Shown: positions 26,954 through 36,230, counted from the stretch's first letter. The stretch: 64,000 nt of DNA from Bacteroidota bacterium (GCA_030147525.1 JASBVF010000029.1:1-64000), one strand, 5' to 3'. The notes: generated by a model from the sequence alone, not told the origin. A program made the numbers and translations.

Positions 26954-27904
26954 CTAAGCCTCTGCCTTCTTTTTTCCGTTCTTTCCGTTCACTTTCAGGG
27001 TGTTGGCTTTGTTGGCTTCGCCAATTTCCTGAGCGGCAACGAATGAAGAAACCATGGTGGAAAGCATGTCGCTCGCTGAGTTTGGAGCATTTGGCAACAG
27101 GATCAGTGTGCTGCCGGTGTTTTCACCCAGCGATTGCAAGGTGTCGTAATGTTGTGTAATGACGATCAGTGAAGATGCTTCCTGGGAGTTGATACCCACA
27201 GCGTTCAGTGTTCCCACGCTGTCTTCAAGTCCCCTTGCAATTTCACGACGCTGATCGGCGATACCCTGTCCTTGCAGACGCTTGCTTTCGGCTTCAGCTT
27301 TTGCTTTTGCAACAATGCGGATTTTCTCTGCCTCACCTTCGTATTCGGCGGCAGTTTTCCGGCGTTCGGCAGCGTTGATGTGGTTCATCGCCTGCTTCAC
27401 TTCTGCTGCAGGATCGATGTCTGTGACGAGTGCTTTAACGAAAAAGTAGCCATACTCATTCATGGCGTCGTCCAGCTCCCGGCGAATGGCGAGGGCGATG
27501 TCGTCTTTGCGCTCAAAAACGTCGTCGAGTTTCATCTTTGGAACTTCAGCCCGCACTGTGTCAAAAATGTAGGCGGCCATTTGTTCCGTCGGATTTTGCA
27601 GTTTGTAAAATGCATCGTAAACGGAGTCGTGGTTGATCTGGTATTGCACGGACACCTGAATGCGCACAAAAACATCGTCTTTGGTTTTAGTTTCAACCGG
27701 AACATCGAGTTGTTGAACTTTCAGGCTGATCCTTCCAGCGATCATGTCGATGAATGGTATCTTAAATTGGAGCCCGGCCTGACGGATGCTCTGGAATTTC
27801 CCAAAGCGCTGTATGATTACTGCAGTCTGTTGTTTGACAGTGAAAAGGCCCATTGACAAAACAAACATCCCCAGCACGATCGGAATTAAAATTGAAATAT
27901 CCAT
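26954..27904 (-). CDS. SPFH/Band 7 (stomatin-like) membrane protein
   Basis: A 316-aa membrane-anchored scaffolding protein of the SPFH family. Residues 3-23 are the N-terminal hydrophobic anchor. The Band 7 domain follows (QQTAVIIQRFGKFQSIRQAGLQFKIP, then VFVRIQVSVQYQI), and then a long charged helix (AAERRKTAAEYEGEAEKIRI ... RLQGQGIADQRREIARGLED) that drives oligomerisation. Bacterial homologues form large rings in lipid microdomains and often help membrane proteases. The HflC-like, stomatin and QmcA groups all fit; no NfeD partner is seen next to it, so I do not assign a subfamily. Confidence 0.9.
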   Translation of the reverse strand: MDISILIPIVLGMFVLSMGLFTVKQQTAVIIQRFGKFQSIRQAGLQFKIPFIDMIAGRISLKVQQLDVPVETKTKDDVFVRIQVSVQYQINHDSVYDAFYKLQNPTEQMAAYIFDTVRAEVPKMKLDDVFERKDDIALAIRRELDDAMNEYGYFFVKALVTDIDPAAEVKQAMNHINAAERRKTAAEYEGEAEKIRIVAKAKAEAESKRLQGQGIADQRREIARGLEDSVGTLNAVGINSQEASSLIVITQHYDTLQSLGENTGSTLILLPNAPNSASDMLSTMVSSFVAAQEIGEANKANTLKVNGKNGKKKAEA

Positions 27905-28670
27905 GATTGTTATTTAGATAGGTTATAAAAGCGATTCTTAGTGAATGCTAAAATTAAGAAAACAGGAGCGAAGCGCTACCATTTCTCCACGAAATATGTA
28001 AAAAAGAAGACGAGAGAAAACTTAAAAGTTGCCGGGCTGACAGATCAGGCATTTCTCCGAAAACGGAAATTGTGAAGCCAAAGATTCAACAACTGAAAAC
28101 AGGCTGTTGAAAGAAGACATTGTGCAGAAATTGAGCGAAAACAAAAATTTGATGGAAAGATGAAACGGGGAAGAGGATAAAAAAGCAGGTTCTAAAAAAA
28201 GAAAACCACACAAGTACGTGAGGCGTTTTAGACCCCTGAAAGTCATGGATAAGGCCGTCGGTATGATTTCGGTAATCCCCTTGTCTTTGCCAAACTTCCT
28301 GAGAAGCCTTGGGAAAGATCCGGACAAGTCAACGGATGGGGCCCGCCCTAGTCGCATTCCAAATCAAACCTTAACGTGAGAAATGTTGAGTCAAAACATT
28401 GAAGTTTGTACTTGTGCGGTAGTTTCTTTTTAGCAACTTCGTTTAGCTGCTTTGTGATGCCAAGGTAAGGGGTTTTTAACTTCGGCGAAAGGGTATATTG
28501 TATTTTTTTTGACTGAAAAGGTGTTAAAATTTATGACAGCGCATACCTTTTTAGCGCAGTTAACTTTATCTGGAAATCTGGAATTGGAAAGTAAACAACT
28601 GGTTGTCAATTCCTTAATCTGCTTTCTTAAATCTAAGGTTTGCGGCTTTCTGGTTTTTTGAGTTAGTCAA
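27905..28670. other. 766-bp gap without a supported gene
   Basis: The only long frame (28022-28357, minus) encodes 111 residues; its first 60 look somewhat protein-like (PRLLRKFGKDKGITEIIPTA) and the rest is low-complexity Phe/Leu/Ser. I recognise no family, signal or RNA here. It may hold a decayed gene or an unrecognised RNA. Confidence 0.4.
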
Positions 28671-30035
28671 TTATTTTCCCAAACTTTTTACTTCCAACTT
28701 CAGGTTTCCTTTCAGTCCGATTCTTACCCGAATGGCTTCCGCAGCGATGTAAACGTGTGAAACACTCAACTCATTTAACAGGCCGTTCATCGAAACCCCG
28801 GGCGCAAGCTGGTAATTCTGCATTTCCTGCTGAATCATCGCTTTGGTGTCCTCCAGGTTGTAATTCAGGTAAAAATTGAGGCTCTCCTGCACCTTGCGTT
28901 TCATCGGGCCTTTCAACAGCCAACTGGCACTTTTCATGAGCGTCTTTTTTGTGCTGAAATCAAATTCCACATCTTCCAGGTCAATCTTATTTTTTTTGGA
29001 ATTATATTCCGGTCTTGCTTCGAAATATATATTTCCGTTGTAGCTGCCTTTTACTTTTGTATTCACGACCAGTTTGTTACCTTGCCCATAGAGTTCGACG
29101 TCTTCCACCGTGACGGACTTCTTTCCGTAAGAAAACTGTTCACCCACCATACTTTGCCTGGATAGCCGTTGGGCTTCCTTGAAAGGAATGTCTGCGTCGA
29201 GATACAGGGTGAAATCCTCATTGTCAACACTGCGATAGCTAAAGGCCGGCAGCTTGCCTGCTTTACCAGCCTTTGGTTTTTCACCGAGAGCAACGGAAGG
29301 CCTCGTTTCCACCACGATAGTGCTTTGAATCATGTTCCCATCAGCTTTCAATGGCGTCATTCCGATAGACTGTGGATTGAGCGTTAGCCAACTGGCATAT
29401 TCATCCGAAAGCAAAACCGGCTCTTGCAACTCCTTCCATGCCGTTTCGATTTCTTTCCGCAGGTCGAGCACGTTTTTCACCTCTGTGTCGATGGATTTTG
29501 CGAGATCCCCTTTGGCCTGGTTTAGAAAGGCGTTGGCGATTGGGGTGATCTCAAGATTGGCAAAGCCAAGTTTTACGATGGGTTTGCGGGTCCAGTCGTA
29601 GCTGCTGATTTGGGTATTTGTTTGCAGCGACCAGTCGTTTTTAATGCTGTAACGGGTCACGAAATCGAGGGCTATAGCGCCTTCCGCTTCCACAAATGAA
29701 ATCATCACGTCTTTTTTAACCCAAAGGTCTACGGGGACCCGGTAACGAATTTCCTGATCATTGATTTCGACAGAGATATTTCCTTTCCTTTTGGCCCGGA
29801 TCATCATGCCGTCGTCTGCGAGGTTGTTGTCTTCGAACAGGATTTCCCCGATTTGCTGATTGATGCTCTGCAGCAATTCATTTTTATGAATGCGGATGGG
29901 AATATTAATGGTGGAAATGGGCGCCTCTGTTGAAAGGTTCTCGTAATACTCCGCCGGTCGAGCTGGCTGAGAGGTTTTACACCCGGAAAAAACAAGCAAA
30001 GAGAAAAAAGTGAGAAAACGAATCGACTTAAGCAT
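28671..30035 (-). CDS. DUF4403-family lipoprotein
   Basis: A 454-aa lipoprotein of the DUF4403 family. The N-terminus is a lipoprotein signal with lipobox LVFSGC (acylated C19), so it is membrane-anchored in the cell envelope. Typical family content follows: INIPIRIHKNELLQSINQQI near residues 43-62, paired lipid-binding-like beta domains and the C-terminal KKTLMKSASWLLKGPMKRKV segment. The fold resembles tubular lipid-binding (BPI/SMP-like) proteins, but no function has been shown that I know of. It is divergent from the PDZ protein gene at 30209. Confidence 0.85.
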   Translation of the reverse strand: MLKSIRFLTFFSLLVFSGCKTSQPARPAEYYENLSTEAPISTINIPIRIHKNELLQSINQQIGEILFEDNNLADDGMMIRAKRKGNISVEINDQEIRYRVPVDLWVKKDVMISFVEAEGAIALDFVTRYSIKNDWSLQTNTQISSYDWTRKPIVKLGFANLEITPIANAFLNQAKGDLAKSIDTEVKNVLDLRKEIETAWKELQEPVLLSDEYASWLTLNPQSIGMTPLKADGNMIQSTIVVETRPSVALGEKPKAGKAGKLPAFSYRSVDNEDFTLYLDADIPFKEAQRLSRQSMVGEQFSYGKKSVTVEDVELYGQGNKLVVNTKVKGSYNGNIYFEARPEYNSKKNKIDLEDVEFDFSTKKTLMKSASWLLKGPMKRKVQESLNFYLNYNLEDTKAMIQQEMQNYQLAPGVSMNGLLNELSVSHVYIAAEAIRVRIGLKGNLKLEVKSLGK

Positions 30036-30208
30036 AGGTGAAAGTTTGTTTCACATGCATCTTGTAAGTACATGCGATTTTTGAGACGGCAAAATTAGCA
30101 ACAGTAACGAATGGTTGATGCAACGGTTAGATTAATATTCTGTCTCTTTTGGGGAGAGATTTGTGTGATAACACAGCTTAAATAGATTATTCTGAAAAAA
30201 ATAAAACG

Positions 30209-32278
30209 ATGGTCATGAAAAAGCTTGTCTTCTTTCTTGTTGGATTATTCCTCACGGCCGCTGTCGGTTTTTCTCAAAGCGAAGAAAAATGGGATCGCCT
30301 GGCAGACCGACTTGCCGAAAAGGCTGATCAGATTGCTGAGTCAGCCGAACGCAATGCTGAGCGTCTGGCCTATTTCGCAGAGAGAAATGCAACTAAAATA
30401 GAGGCAGAAGCCGAACGACTGGCTAATGAGTTTGAAAGAAAATGGGGGAGAGACTGGGAGGTTAAAATCCGCCAAAAAAACCGACGCCATTCTTACGAAA
30501 TGACACCGGACAGGGTTTTTCTTGGTATCGAAGCCAATGAAATATCGGATGAAAAGGCCCGCAGACTTGGTTTCGACAACCACTTTGGAAGCTACGTATC
30601 AAAAGTTTTCGAAAACTCCGCCGCTAAAGAAGCCGGATTGCAACCCTTTGACTACATCTACGGCGTAGATGATCAGCGTACGAGCAATAACCAGGACCTT
30701 TCGGATATTCTGGAAGATTTCAAAGCTGGAGAGGACGTCACACTTTATTTCATTCGAAAGGGGGAAAAATTGACCGTCAGGGTAAAGCTGGGCAGTTTTG
30801 AAGATTATGAGTGGGGTGAAGAGGATTATCGTCAAGGTTTTTTAGGCGTAAGCCAAATCGAAGATGGGGAACTGGATGGTGTACCGGTTGAAGTTGTCGA
30901 ACAGTCGACTGCCGAGGAAATGGGCTTGCAGGATGGCGATATCATCACCCGTATCAATGGTTATCCGATTCTTGACTGGGAGGATGTGACAACTGCCATT
31001 GGCAATACATCTCCCGGAGACCAGATCTCCGTGGATTTCGAGCGAGGAGGCAAAGCCATGCAGGCGAAAGGAACGGTTAAATCTCATGAGGAAGTATATC
31101 CGGAAATTGAATCAGGCGACTTCGATGTAAATATCGAATGGGATGAAATAGGAGATATCAATATTAACTTTGAAGATGAAGACGATTGGGGAGAACAAAG
31201 CGAAGATCGGGCTTTTCTGGGTGTCAATATCGATATGATTTCAGCAAAAAAAGCCGAAAAACTCGGTTTTGAGAATCACTACGGCAGCTACGTCACCGGT
31301 GTGATCAAAAACACCGCTGCAGAAAAAGCAGGTATTCAAACCTTTGACTATATATATGGTATCGATGAGTACCGGGTAGGGGTCAATCAAAACCTGGGCG
31401 GCATTTTAAGAAAGTATAAACCTGGCGACAAAGCCACCGTCCACATCGTGCGGAAAGGCAAAAAAATTACCCGTCCCATCATCCTGGGTAAATCATCTGA
31501 CGCGGAAAAGGTCAAGCGAAACAGCTGCGAAGATCCTTTTCTTGGTGTTGTTGAGGATGGAAGTCACAGCGAAGGAGTGGGCGTAAGGCCGGTGAAAAAC
31601 TCCACAGCCTCTGATCTTGGGCTTGAAAGTGGCGACGTCATCACTCACATCAACGGCTATAAAATGGTTGACTGGAGCGATCTGACGGCTGCTATTGATA
31701 TGTTAAAGCCAGGCGAGACTATCACAATTGACTACCTCAGGGCCGGAAAAAAAATGAAAGGTTCCAAGCCCATTCAGTCTTATGCCGAAGCGAAAAAGTG
31801 TGAGGATTGTGATTGCGGAAGCAGAGGTGATATCGTGATCAACATTGACAAACCTAATTTCGACTTTAACTGGAGCAGGGAAAAGTCCGGGGCTGGTGAG
31901 ACTTCCAGCCCACGAATCAACAGCAACAATGCAAGTGTGGCACTGGAAAATCCTACGGCGGAAGAGCAAACCGCACTAAAAAGCAAGGGAATAGACTTTT
32001 CGCAGAGTAATACCCTAAAGGTTGAAAGTCTGAGCCTGTCGCCCGATGCAAGCACCGGTTTGTTCAGCCTCGACTTCAGGCTGCCCTCAAGTGGCAAGAC
32101 TGTGGTGAAGGTTTACAATCTGTCCGGACGGGTTTTGTATGAATACGATCTTGGCCGTTTCTCCGGAGAGTTCAGTGACAGCGTCGATATTTCACAAAAT
32201 GGAGCTGGAAGTTATTTTCTGCAAGTGACGCAGGACGATAAAGTTTTTACAAAAAAAATTGTGCTGACCAATAAGTAA
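30209..32278 (+). CDS. Secreted four-PDZ-domain protein with T9SS type A sorting domain
   Basis: A 689-aa exported protein. A signal peptide (about 1-22, ending VGFSQ) is followed by an Ala/Glu/Arg-rich coiled coil (about 25-75). Four PDZ domains come next: PDZ1 (about 102-200, FLGIEAN) and PDZ2 (about 210-295, QGFLGVSQ), then PDZ3 (about 335-430) and PDZ4 (about 440-530). PDZ1-2 and PDZ3-4 are an internal duplication, since FDNHFGSYVSKVFENSAAKE closely matches FENHYGSYVTGVIKNTAAEK and DGDIITRINGY matches SGDVITHINGY. No protease triad is present. The last 80 residues (KVYNLSGRVLYEYDL ... GSYFLQVTQ ... KIVL) are a T9SS type A sorting domain. Probably an envelope scaffold. Start at 30215 is an alternative. 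Confidence 0.87.
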   Translation: MVMKKLVFFLVGLFLTAAVGFSQSEEKWDRLADRLAEKADQIAESAERNAERLAYFAERNATKIEAEAERLANEFERKWGRDWEVKIRQKNRRHSYEMTPDRVFLGIEANEISDEKARRLGFDNHFGSYVSKVFENSAAKEAGLQPFDYIYGVDDQRTSNNQDLSDILEDFKAGEDVTLYFIRKGEKLTVRVKLGSFEDYEWGEEDYRQGFLGVSQIEDGELDGVPVEVVEQSTAEEMGLQDGDIITRINGYPILDWEDVTTAIGNTSPGDQISVDFERGGKAMQAKGTVKSHEEVYPEIESGDFDVNIEWDEIGDININFEDEDDWGEQSEDRAFLGVNIDMISAKKAEKLGFENHYGSYVTGVIKNTAAEKAGIQTFDYIYGIDEYRVGVNQNLGGILRKYKPGDKATVHIVRKGKKITRPIILGKSSDAEKVKRNSCEDPFLGVVEDGSHSEGVGVRPVKNSTASDLGLESGDVITHINGYKMVDWSDLTAAIDMLKPGETITIDYLRAGKKMKGSKPIQSYAEAKKCEDCDCGSRGDIVINIDKPNFDFNWSREKSGAGETSSPRINSNNASVALENPTAEEQTALKSKGIDFSQSNTLKVESLSLSPDASTGLFSLDFRLPSSGKTVVKVYNLSGRVLYEYDLGRFSGEFSDSVDISQNGAGSYFLQVTQDDKVFTKKIVLTNK

Positions 32279-32361
32279 AGTCTGACTGGGTTGCGATCAT
32301 TTCCAACCTTCATAATTTACCTGGATAGACCAAAATAAAAGGTATTTTTTCTCAATCACAC

Positions 32362-32395
32362 AGGGGCTGCAACTTAACGCAGTCCCTTGCTTTTT
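32362..32395 (+). terminator. Intrinsic terminator after the PDZ gene
   Basis: Arms 32362-32370 (AGGGGCTGC) and 32379-32387 pair with one wobble, and TTTTT follows at 32391. Confidence 0.7.
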
Positions 32396-32426
32396 AAAAA
32401 AAAAGAATTTTCATCCTGAAAACATT

Positions 32427-32457
32427 TTGAAAAAAGTGGGAACTATTCCTAAATTTG
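32427..32457 (+). promoter_or_regulatory. Promoter of tRNA-His
   Basis: TTG at 32427-32429 lies 20 nt before TAAATTTG at 32450-32457, a good Bacteroidota -33/-7 pair about 50 nt upstream of the tRNA. Confidence 0.6.
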
Positions 32458-32506
32458 CGGCGCTTAAAAAAGCACGTATGATTTTTAACGATCATCATAA
32501 CTTATT

Positions 32507-32580
32507 CCCCTTGTAGCTCAGTTGGCTAGAGCGCCGGATTGTGGTTCCGGAGGTCAGTGGTTCGAGCCCACTCGAGGGGA
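32507..32580 (+). tRNA. tRNA-His (GTG), apparently without G-1:C73
   Basis: A full cloverleaf can be drawn: acceptor CCCCTTG/CGAGGGG with one wobble, D-stem GCTC/GAGC, anticodon stem CCGGA/TCCGG around TTGTGGT (anticodon GTG, 32541-32543), and T-stem AGTGG/CCACT. Position 73 is A (32580) and position -1 is T (32506). Nearly all bacterial tRNA-His have an encoded G-1 opposite C73, the main identity element for histidyl-tRNA synthetase; here that pair is replaced by T/A. CCA is not encoded. The next gene is hisS. Confidence 0.93.
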
Positions 32581-32655
32581 CAAAAAGCATTACTTTCGCA
32601 GTAATGCTTTTTTGTTTTAGTCAAATCCAATTCCCTAATTCACTAATTTACCAGC

Positions 32656-34227
32656 ATGGAAAGAGGTAACATCCCCCGCAAGATCAAAGGATTCAGAGAC
32701 ATCGATGCCGATCAGATGGAACTTCGGCAGCGTATCATCAAAGCGGCAAGCAAGGTGTACCGCTCCTATGGCTTCGAACATTGGGATACCCCCGTGCTCG
32801 AATACGCCGATGCGCTCGGTAAATACATGCCCGATGAAGACACCGTCGACAAGGGCGTATATTCCTTCCGCAATCCCGAAGAAGAACCCATTCTCAATCC
32901 TGACGGTAATGAATTGCGGGATGCTGAGGGGAAAGCATTCATGGAAAACGCACCGCTCGCCATGCGTTACGACCTCACGGCTCCGCTTGCAAGGGTATAC
33001 GCCGAGCGACTTTGGCTGGATGTAAAGCGTAGACAGGTTGCACAGGGACGTCCGCCGCTCTTCCGGCGTTTTCAGTACGGGCCGGTTTTCCGTTATGAAA
33101 TAAAACTGCTCCCGGGCCGCTTCCGGGAGTTCTGGCAACTCGACTTCGACACCGTCGGAACGGATGACGTGGCCGCCGACGCTGAAGCCTGCATGATTCT
33201 CAGTGATGCACTGGAGGCGATTGGTTTGAAAAGAGGCACCTACGTGGTGCGGGTCAACAATCGTAAAGTACTCAAGGGATTTCTCGCCTCGGTCGGCATT
33301 GTTTCAGAAGAGCAGGAGGGCGCAGTGTTACGAGTGATTGACAAGCTTGATAAAATCGGCTGGGACGACATGCGCCTTGAACTCGGTCCAGGCCGCACGG
33401 ATAGCTCCGGTGCTGCTGTGCCGGGACTCAACCTTTCCGACGATATTTCACAAAAGATCATAGACTTTTTAAAATTAGCGACCGGTGCATCCAATCGTAC
33501 GGAAGTACTCGAACGCCTGACTTCTGCCGCCGGCGATAACGAAATGGCGCAGGAAGGCCTGGCCGAGCTCCGTAAAATGGATGGCCTTTGGAATAAACTT
33601 GGTTTCGATGAAGAGCGCATCCTGCTCGATCCGACGCTGATGCGGGGCATGGCCTATTACACCGGACCAGTATTCGAAGCGGAATCTTTGCTGACTTATA
33701 AGGATGAAAAAGGCAAGGAACGCAAAGTCGGCTCCATCTGTGGCGGTGGTCGTTACGACGGACTGGTGGAAAAACTGCTCGGCATGAAAGTCCCTGCTAC
33801 CGGTGCGTCCATTGGCGTGGATCGTTTGGCGGAATTGCTGCGCATGGTGAACCCCGGCGAAGTGAAAGCTGAAGGGCCGGTTTTTATCGCCTATTTTGAT
33901 GATGAGTTGCAGGGCGAATATTACCGCATCGCCAGGGAATTGCGACAGGCGGGAATTGATGCGGAAGTCTATTGCGGAGCATACAAAGGCTTCCGTAAAA
34001 TGAAAAAACAAATGTCGTACGCCGATGATAAAAATTGCCCCATCGTCATTCTCCTGGGCGGCGACGAAGCTGCGAAGGGGGTTGTTTCCATCAAAAACCT
34101 CAAGCTCGGCAAGGAACTTTCGGCTACCATTACCGATAAGCAAGAGTGGATCAGCCGGGTGCAGCGGGAAGTGCCTTTGAAGGAACTTGTTGATTTTGTG
34201 AAAGAACAACTCGGCCATGCAGGATAA
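32656..34227 (+). CDS. hisS: Histidyl-tRNA synthetase, alphaproteobacterial-like type
   Basis: A 523-aa class II synthetase that charges tRNA-His. Class II motif 2 is FRRFQYGPVFRYE; the histidine-binding segments are RGMAYYTGPVFEAE and SICGGGRYDGLVEK. Several segments differ from the common bacterial type and resemble alphaproteobacterial/eukaryotic HisRS: GRFREFWQLDFDTVG, VVRVNNRKVLKGFL (common bacterial enzymes have a NSLG-type sequence here), YYTGPVFEAE, and PATGASIGVDRL. The C-terminal anticodon-binding domain (VFIAYFDDELQGEYYRIA ... QMSYADDKNCPIVILLG) is present. It is about 80-100 aa longer than typical bacterial HisRS. It lies 75 nt after the unusual tRNA-His and overlaps gmhA by 11 nt. 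Confidence 0.93.
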   Translation: MERGNIPRKIKGFRDIDADQMELRQRIIKAASKVYRSYGFEHWDTPVLEYADALGKYMPDEDTVDKGVYSFRNPEEEPILNPDGNELRDAEGKAFMENAPLAMRYDLTAPLARVYAERLWLDVKRRQVAQGRPPLFRRFQYGPVFRYEIKLLPGRFREFWQLDFDTVGTDDVAADAEACMILSDALEAIGLKRGTYVVRVNNRKVLKGFLASVGIVSEEQEGAVLRVIDKLDKIGWDDMRLELGPGRTDSSGAAVPGLNLSDDISQKIIDFLKLATGASNRTEVLERLTSAAGDNEMAQEGLAELRKMDGLWNKLGFDEERILLDPTLMRGMAYYTGPVFEAESLLTYKDEKGKERKVGSICGGGRYDGLVEKLLGMKVPATGASIGVDRLAELLRMVNPGEVKAEGPVFIAYFDDELQGEYYRIARELRQAGIDAEVYCGAYKGFRKMKKQMSYADDKNCPIVILLGGDEAAKGVVSIKNLKLGKELSATITDKQEWISRVQREVPLKELVDFVKEQLGHAG

Positions 34228-34795
34228 GATCCGGTCCATTCTCTCGGAAAATATCTCCGTCAAGCAGACCATGCTAGCGGATGAGGAGTTGATGCGCTTG
34301 ATCGATAAGACTGTCGGGGCAGTTGTTGCTGCTTTTAAAAACGGTAACAAAGTCCTCTTTTGCGGCAACGGCGGTAGCGCCGCCGATGCTCAACACCTCG
34401 CCGCCGAACTTTCCGGCCGTTTTTATCTCGACCGCAAGCCGCTGTTTGCAGAAGCGCTCCATGTCAATACTTCTTTTCTGACAGCTGTTTCCAATGATTA
34501 CGGTTTTGAAAATGCCTTTGCACGTGCGGTTGAAGCAATGGGCCGGCCGGGTGATTTGCTCGTAGCGCTTTCCACTTCCGGCAACTCCACCAATATTTTA
34601 AATGCGATTGAAAAAGCCCTTTCACTGAAAATGCTTGTCATAGGCATGACCGGTGAAACTGGTGGAAAAATGAATGATCGCTGTGATTTTTTAATCAAAA
34701 TACCATCCGCTGTTACGCCCCGTATTCAGGAGGGCCACATCCTGACAGGCCATATAATTTGTGAACTGGCTGAACAGTTACTTTTTGGACGTTGA
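34217..34795 (+). CDS. gmhA: Sedoheptulose-7-phosphate isomerase
   Basis: A 192-aa SIS-domain isomerase converting sedoheptulose 7-phosphate to D-glycero-D-manno-heptose 7-phosphate, the first step of ADP-heptose synthesis. Phosphate-binding motifs are FCGNGGSAADAQHLAAEL and ALSTSGNSTNI; the C-terminal HILTGHIICELAEQLLF, with E and H residues used for zinc/catalysis, is characteristic. Size is that of the family. The start overlaps the last 11 nt of hisS, so the two are probably co-translated. The next pathway enzyme, the heptose kinase, is at 14.3 kb. Confidence 0.93.
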   Translation: MQDKIRSILSENISVKQTMLADEELMRLIDKTVGAVVAAFKNGNKVLFCGNGGSAADAQHLAAELSGRFYLDRKPLFAEALHVNTSFLTAVSNDYGFENAFARAVEAMGRPGDLLVALSTSGNSTNILNAIEKALSLKMLVIGMTGETGGKMNDRCDFLIKIPSAVTPRIQEGHILTGHIICELAEQLLFGR

Positions 34796-34858
34796 AGCTT
34801 GCCCTGTTTTTGAAAAAAGCATTGCCCTTCGCACCCTTACCATTCTCTGGCATCGCTT

Positions 34859-36019
34859 TCACTCCCTGAAAGTCGTTTGCCCCCATCTTTTGAAAGTAAA
34901 AAACGTCATGATCAGGAAAGCCCGGCGCATGAGGCGGTAAGAAATCCAGTTCCGAAAGCGAACCCATCGGCCAGCTTTTTTTTCAAAATCTTCCATCGTG
35001 ATCCGGGTGCAATTTTCGAGAACATTTTCCAGTCGCTCACAGAGTTCCTGCACTAGGTTGGGTTCGTAACTTTCGACGTTTGTTTCAATGCTGCCGTAGG
35101 TACTAAGGTAATTTAGGTTGAAAGACCCAAGAGTGAACCACCTTCGGTCAATGACCATCACCTTGGCATGCAGGATGGAGGCATTCCATTCGTAAATTTC
35201 AATACCTTTCGATAATAAGTAGCGGTAAAGGTGTGAGCCAGCGAATTGAAGCATCGGAACATCGGAGCGCCCTGCCAGGACTAGTTTAATGTTGACGCCC
35301 CGCCGGGTAGCCAATTCCATTTCCCTACGAAAACGATTACCGGGAAGAAAGTAACTAGCAACGATCAGTACAGTAGTTTGCGACTTGCGAACGGCCTGCC
35401 GATAGCGGTCGTCCACCTGATTTTTATATCGGAACCAATCGTTGTGAATGACCCGTGTCAGCCCTGTGACTTGTGAGCCGGGGGCTTTTTTCCTGCCAAG
35501 GAGTTTGATAGGTGGCAGCAGCTTTTTACCCCAAAGCTCCGTGCAAATGGTTTGGAGTTTCTGGCAGATTTCACCTTCCAGCCAAAGTGCAAAATCCAGC
35601 CAGGCTGGCTCAGAATCATTACCCCGGTACCGATCAGCGATATTGATGCCGCCCACCAGTGCACGGCGGCCATCTGCCAGGGCTATTTTATGGTGTAACC
35701 TTCGTCCAAAAAACCAACCTTTGAAAGAAAATAACGGTGAAAAAAAACGGAGGTGAATTCCTGCTGCTTTGATTTTCGCAATAAAACCATCAGAAAGGCT
35801 GCCAGATCCGTAAGCGTCGAGTAATAAATAAATGGAGACGCCTTTTTCAGCAGCTTTTTTCAGTGCAAGCAGTATTTTTTGGCCGGTTGCATCATCTGCC
35901 AGACGGTAGGTCTGCAAGTGAAGAACTTCATCGGCAGTGTCGATGAGTTTTTCCAAAGCAGTGAAAAACTCTTCACCACTCTGCACAAGGCGGATTGCAG
36001 GACTGACTGTGCTGGGCAT
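34859..36019 (-). CDS. Phospholipase D family protein, cardiolipin-synthase-like
   Basis: A 386-aa enzyme with two HKD active-site motifs: HHKIALADGRRALVGGIN near residue 115 and LHAKVMVIDRRWFTLGSFN near residue 280, each with H-x-K-x4-D. The paired motifs form one active site for phosphatidyl transfer or hydrolysis. The spacing resembles the ClsB/ClsC-like group, which lacks the two N-terminal membrane helices of ClsA; none is seen here. It probably makes cardiolipin or a related phospholipid at the inner membrane. It is monocistronic. Confidence 0.87.
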   Translation of the reverse strand: MPSTVSPAIRLVQSGEEFFTALEKLIDTADEVLHLQTYRLADDATGQKILLALKKAAEKGVSIYLLLDAYGSGSLSDGFIAKIKAAGIHLRFFSPLFSFKGWFFGRRLHHKIALADGRRALVGGINIADRYRGNDSEPAWLDFALWLEGEICQKLQTICTELWGKKLLPPIKLLGRKKAPGSQVTGLTRVIHNDWFRYKNQVDDRYRQAVRKSQTTVLIVASYFLPGNRFRREMELATRRGVNIKLVLAGRSDVPMLQFAGSHLYRYLLSKGIEIYEWNASILHAKVMVIDRRWFTLGSFNLNYLSTYGSIETNVESYEPNLVQELCERLENVLENCTRITMEDFEKKAGRWVRFRNWISYRLMRRAFLIMTFFTFKRWGQTTFRE

Positions 36020-36050
36020 TTTAATAAATCTTAGAAGCGAAAATAAAAAA

Positions 36051-36078
36051 CCCTTGCAACTGGAGGTGCAAGGGTTTT
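36051..36078. terminator. Bidirectional terminator-like hairpin
   Basis: Arms 36051-36058 (CCCTTGCA) and 36067-36074 are complementary, with A-rich sequence before and TTTT after. It lies between the phospholipase D family gene and tRNA-Glu; either direction is possible. Confidence 0.5.
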
Positions 36079-36111
36079 CATTTTAAAAAAATATCTCAGC
36101 CAAAAAAGGGC

Positions 36112-36149
36112 AAAAAAAAAAAGACTACTGACAGTGTCAAGTAGTCTTT
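36112..36149 (-). terminator. Terminator of tRNA-Glu
   Basis: Arms 36120-36129 (AAAGACTACT) and 36140-36149 are complementary over 10 bp; the A-run at 36112-36120 gives the T-tract on the minus strand, directly downstream of tRNA-Glu. Confidence 0.75.
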
Positions 36150-36158
36150 GAAATTTAG

Positions 36159-36230
36159 TAGCCCGTACGGGAATTGAACCCGTGTTTCCGCCGTGAAAGG
36201 GCGGCGTCCTAACCCCTAGACGAACGGGCC
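36159..36230 (-). tRNA. tRNA-Glu (TTC)
   Basis: On the minus strand the acceptor GGCCCGT pairs with ACGGGCT (first pair is a wobble), the anticodon loop is CTTTCAC with anticodon TTC, and the T-arm is ACGGG-TTCAATT-CCCGT. The discriminator is A; CCA is not encoded. Confidence 0.95.

Noticed and set aside
28022-28357. 111-aa minus-strand frame
   Set aside because: The second half is low-complexity Phe/Leu/Ser and no family or promoter is recognised, so it is not listed as a gene.
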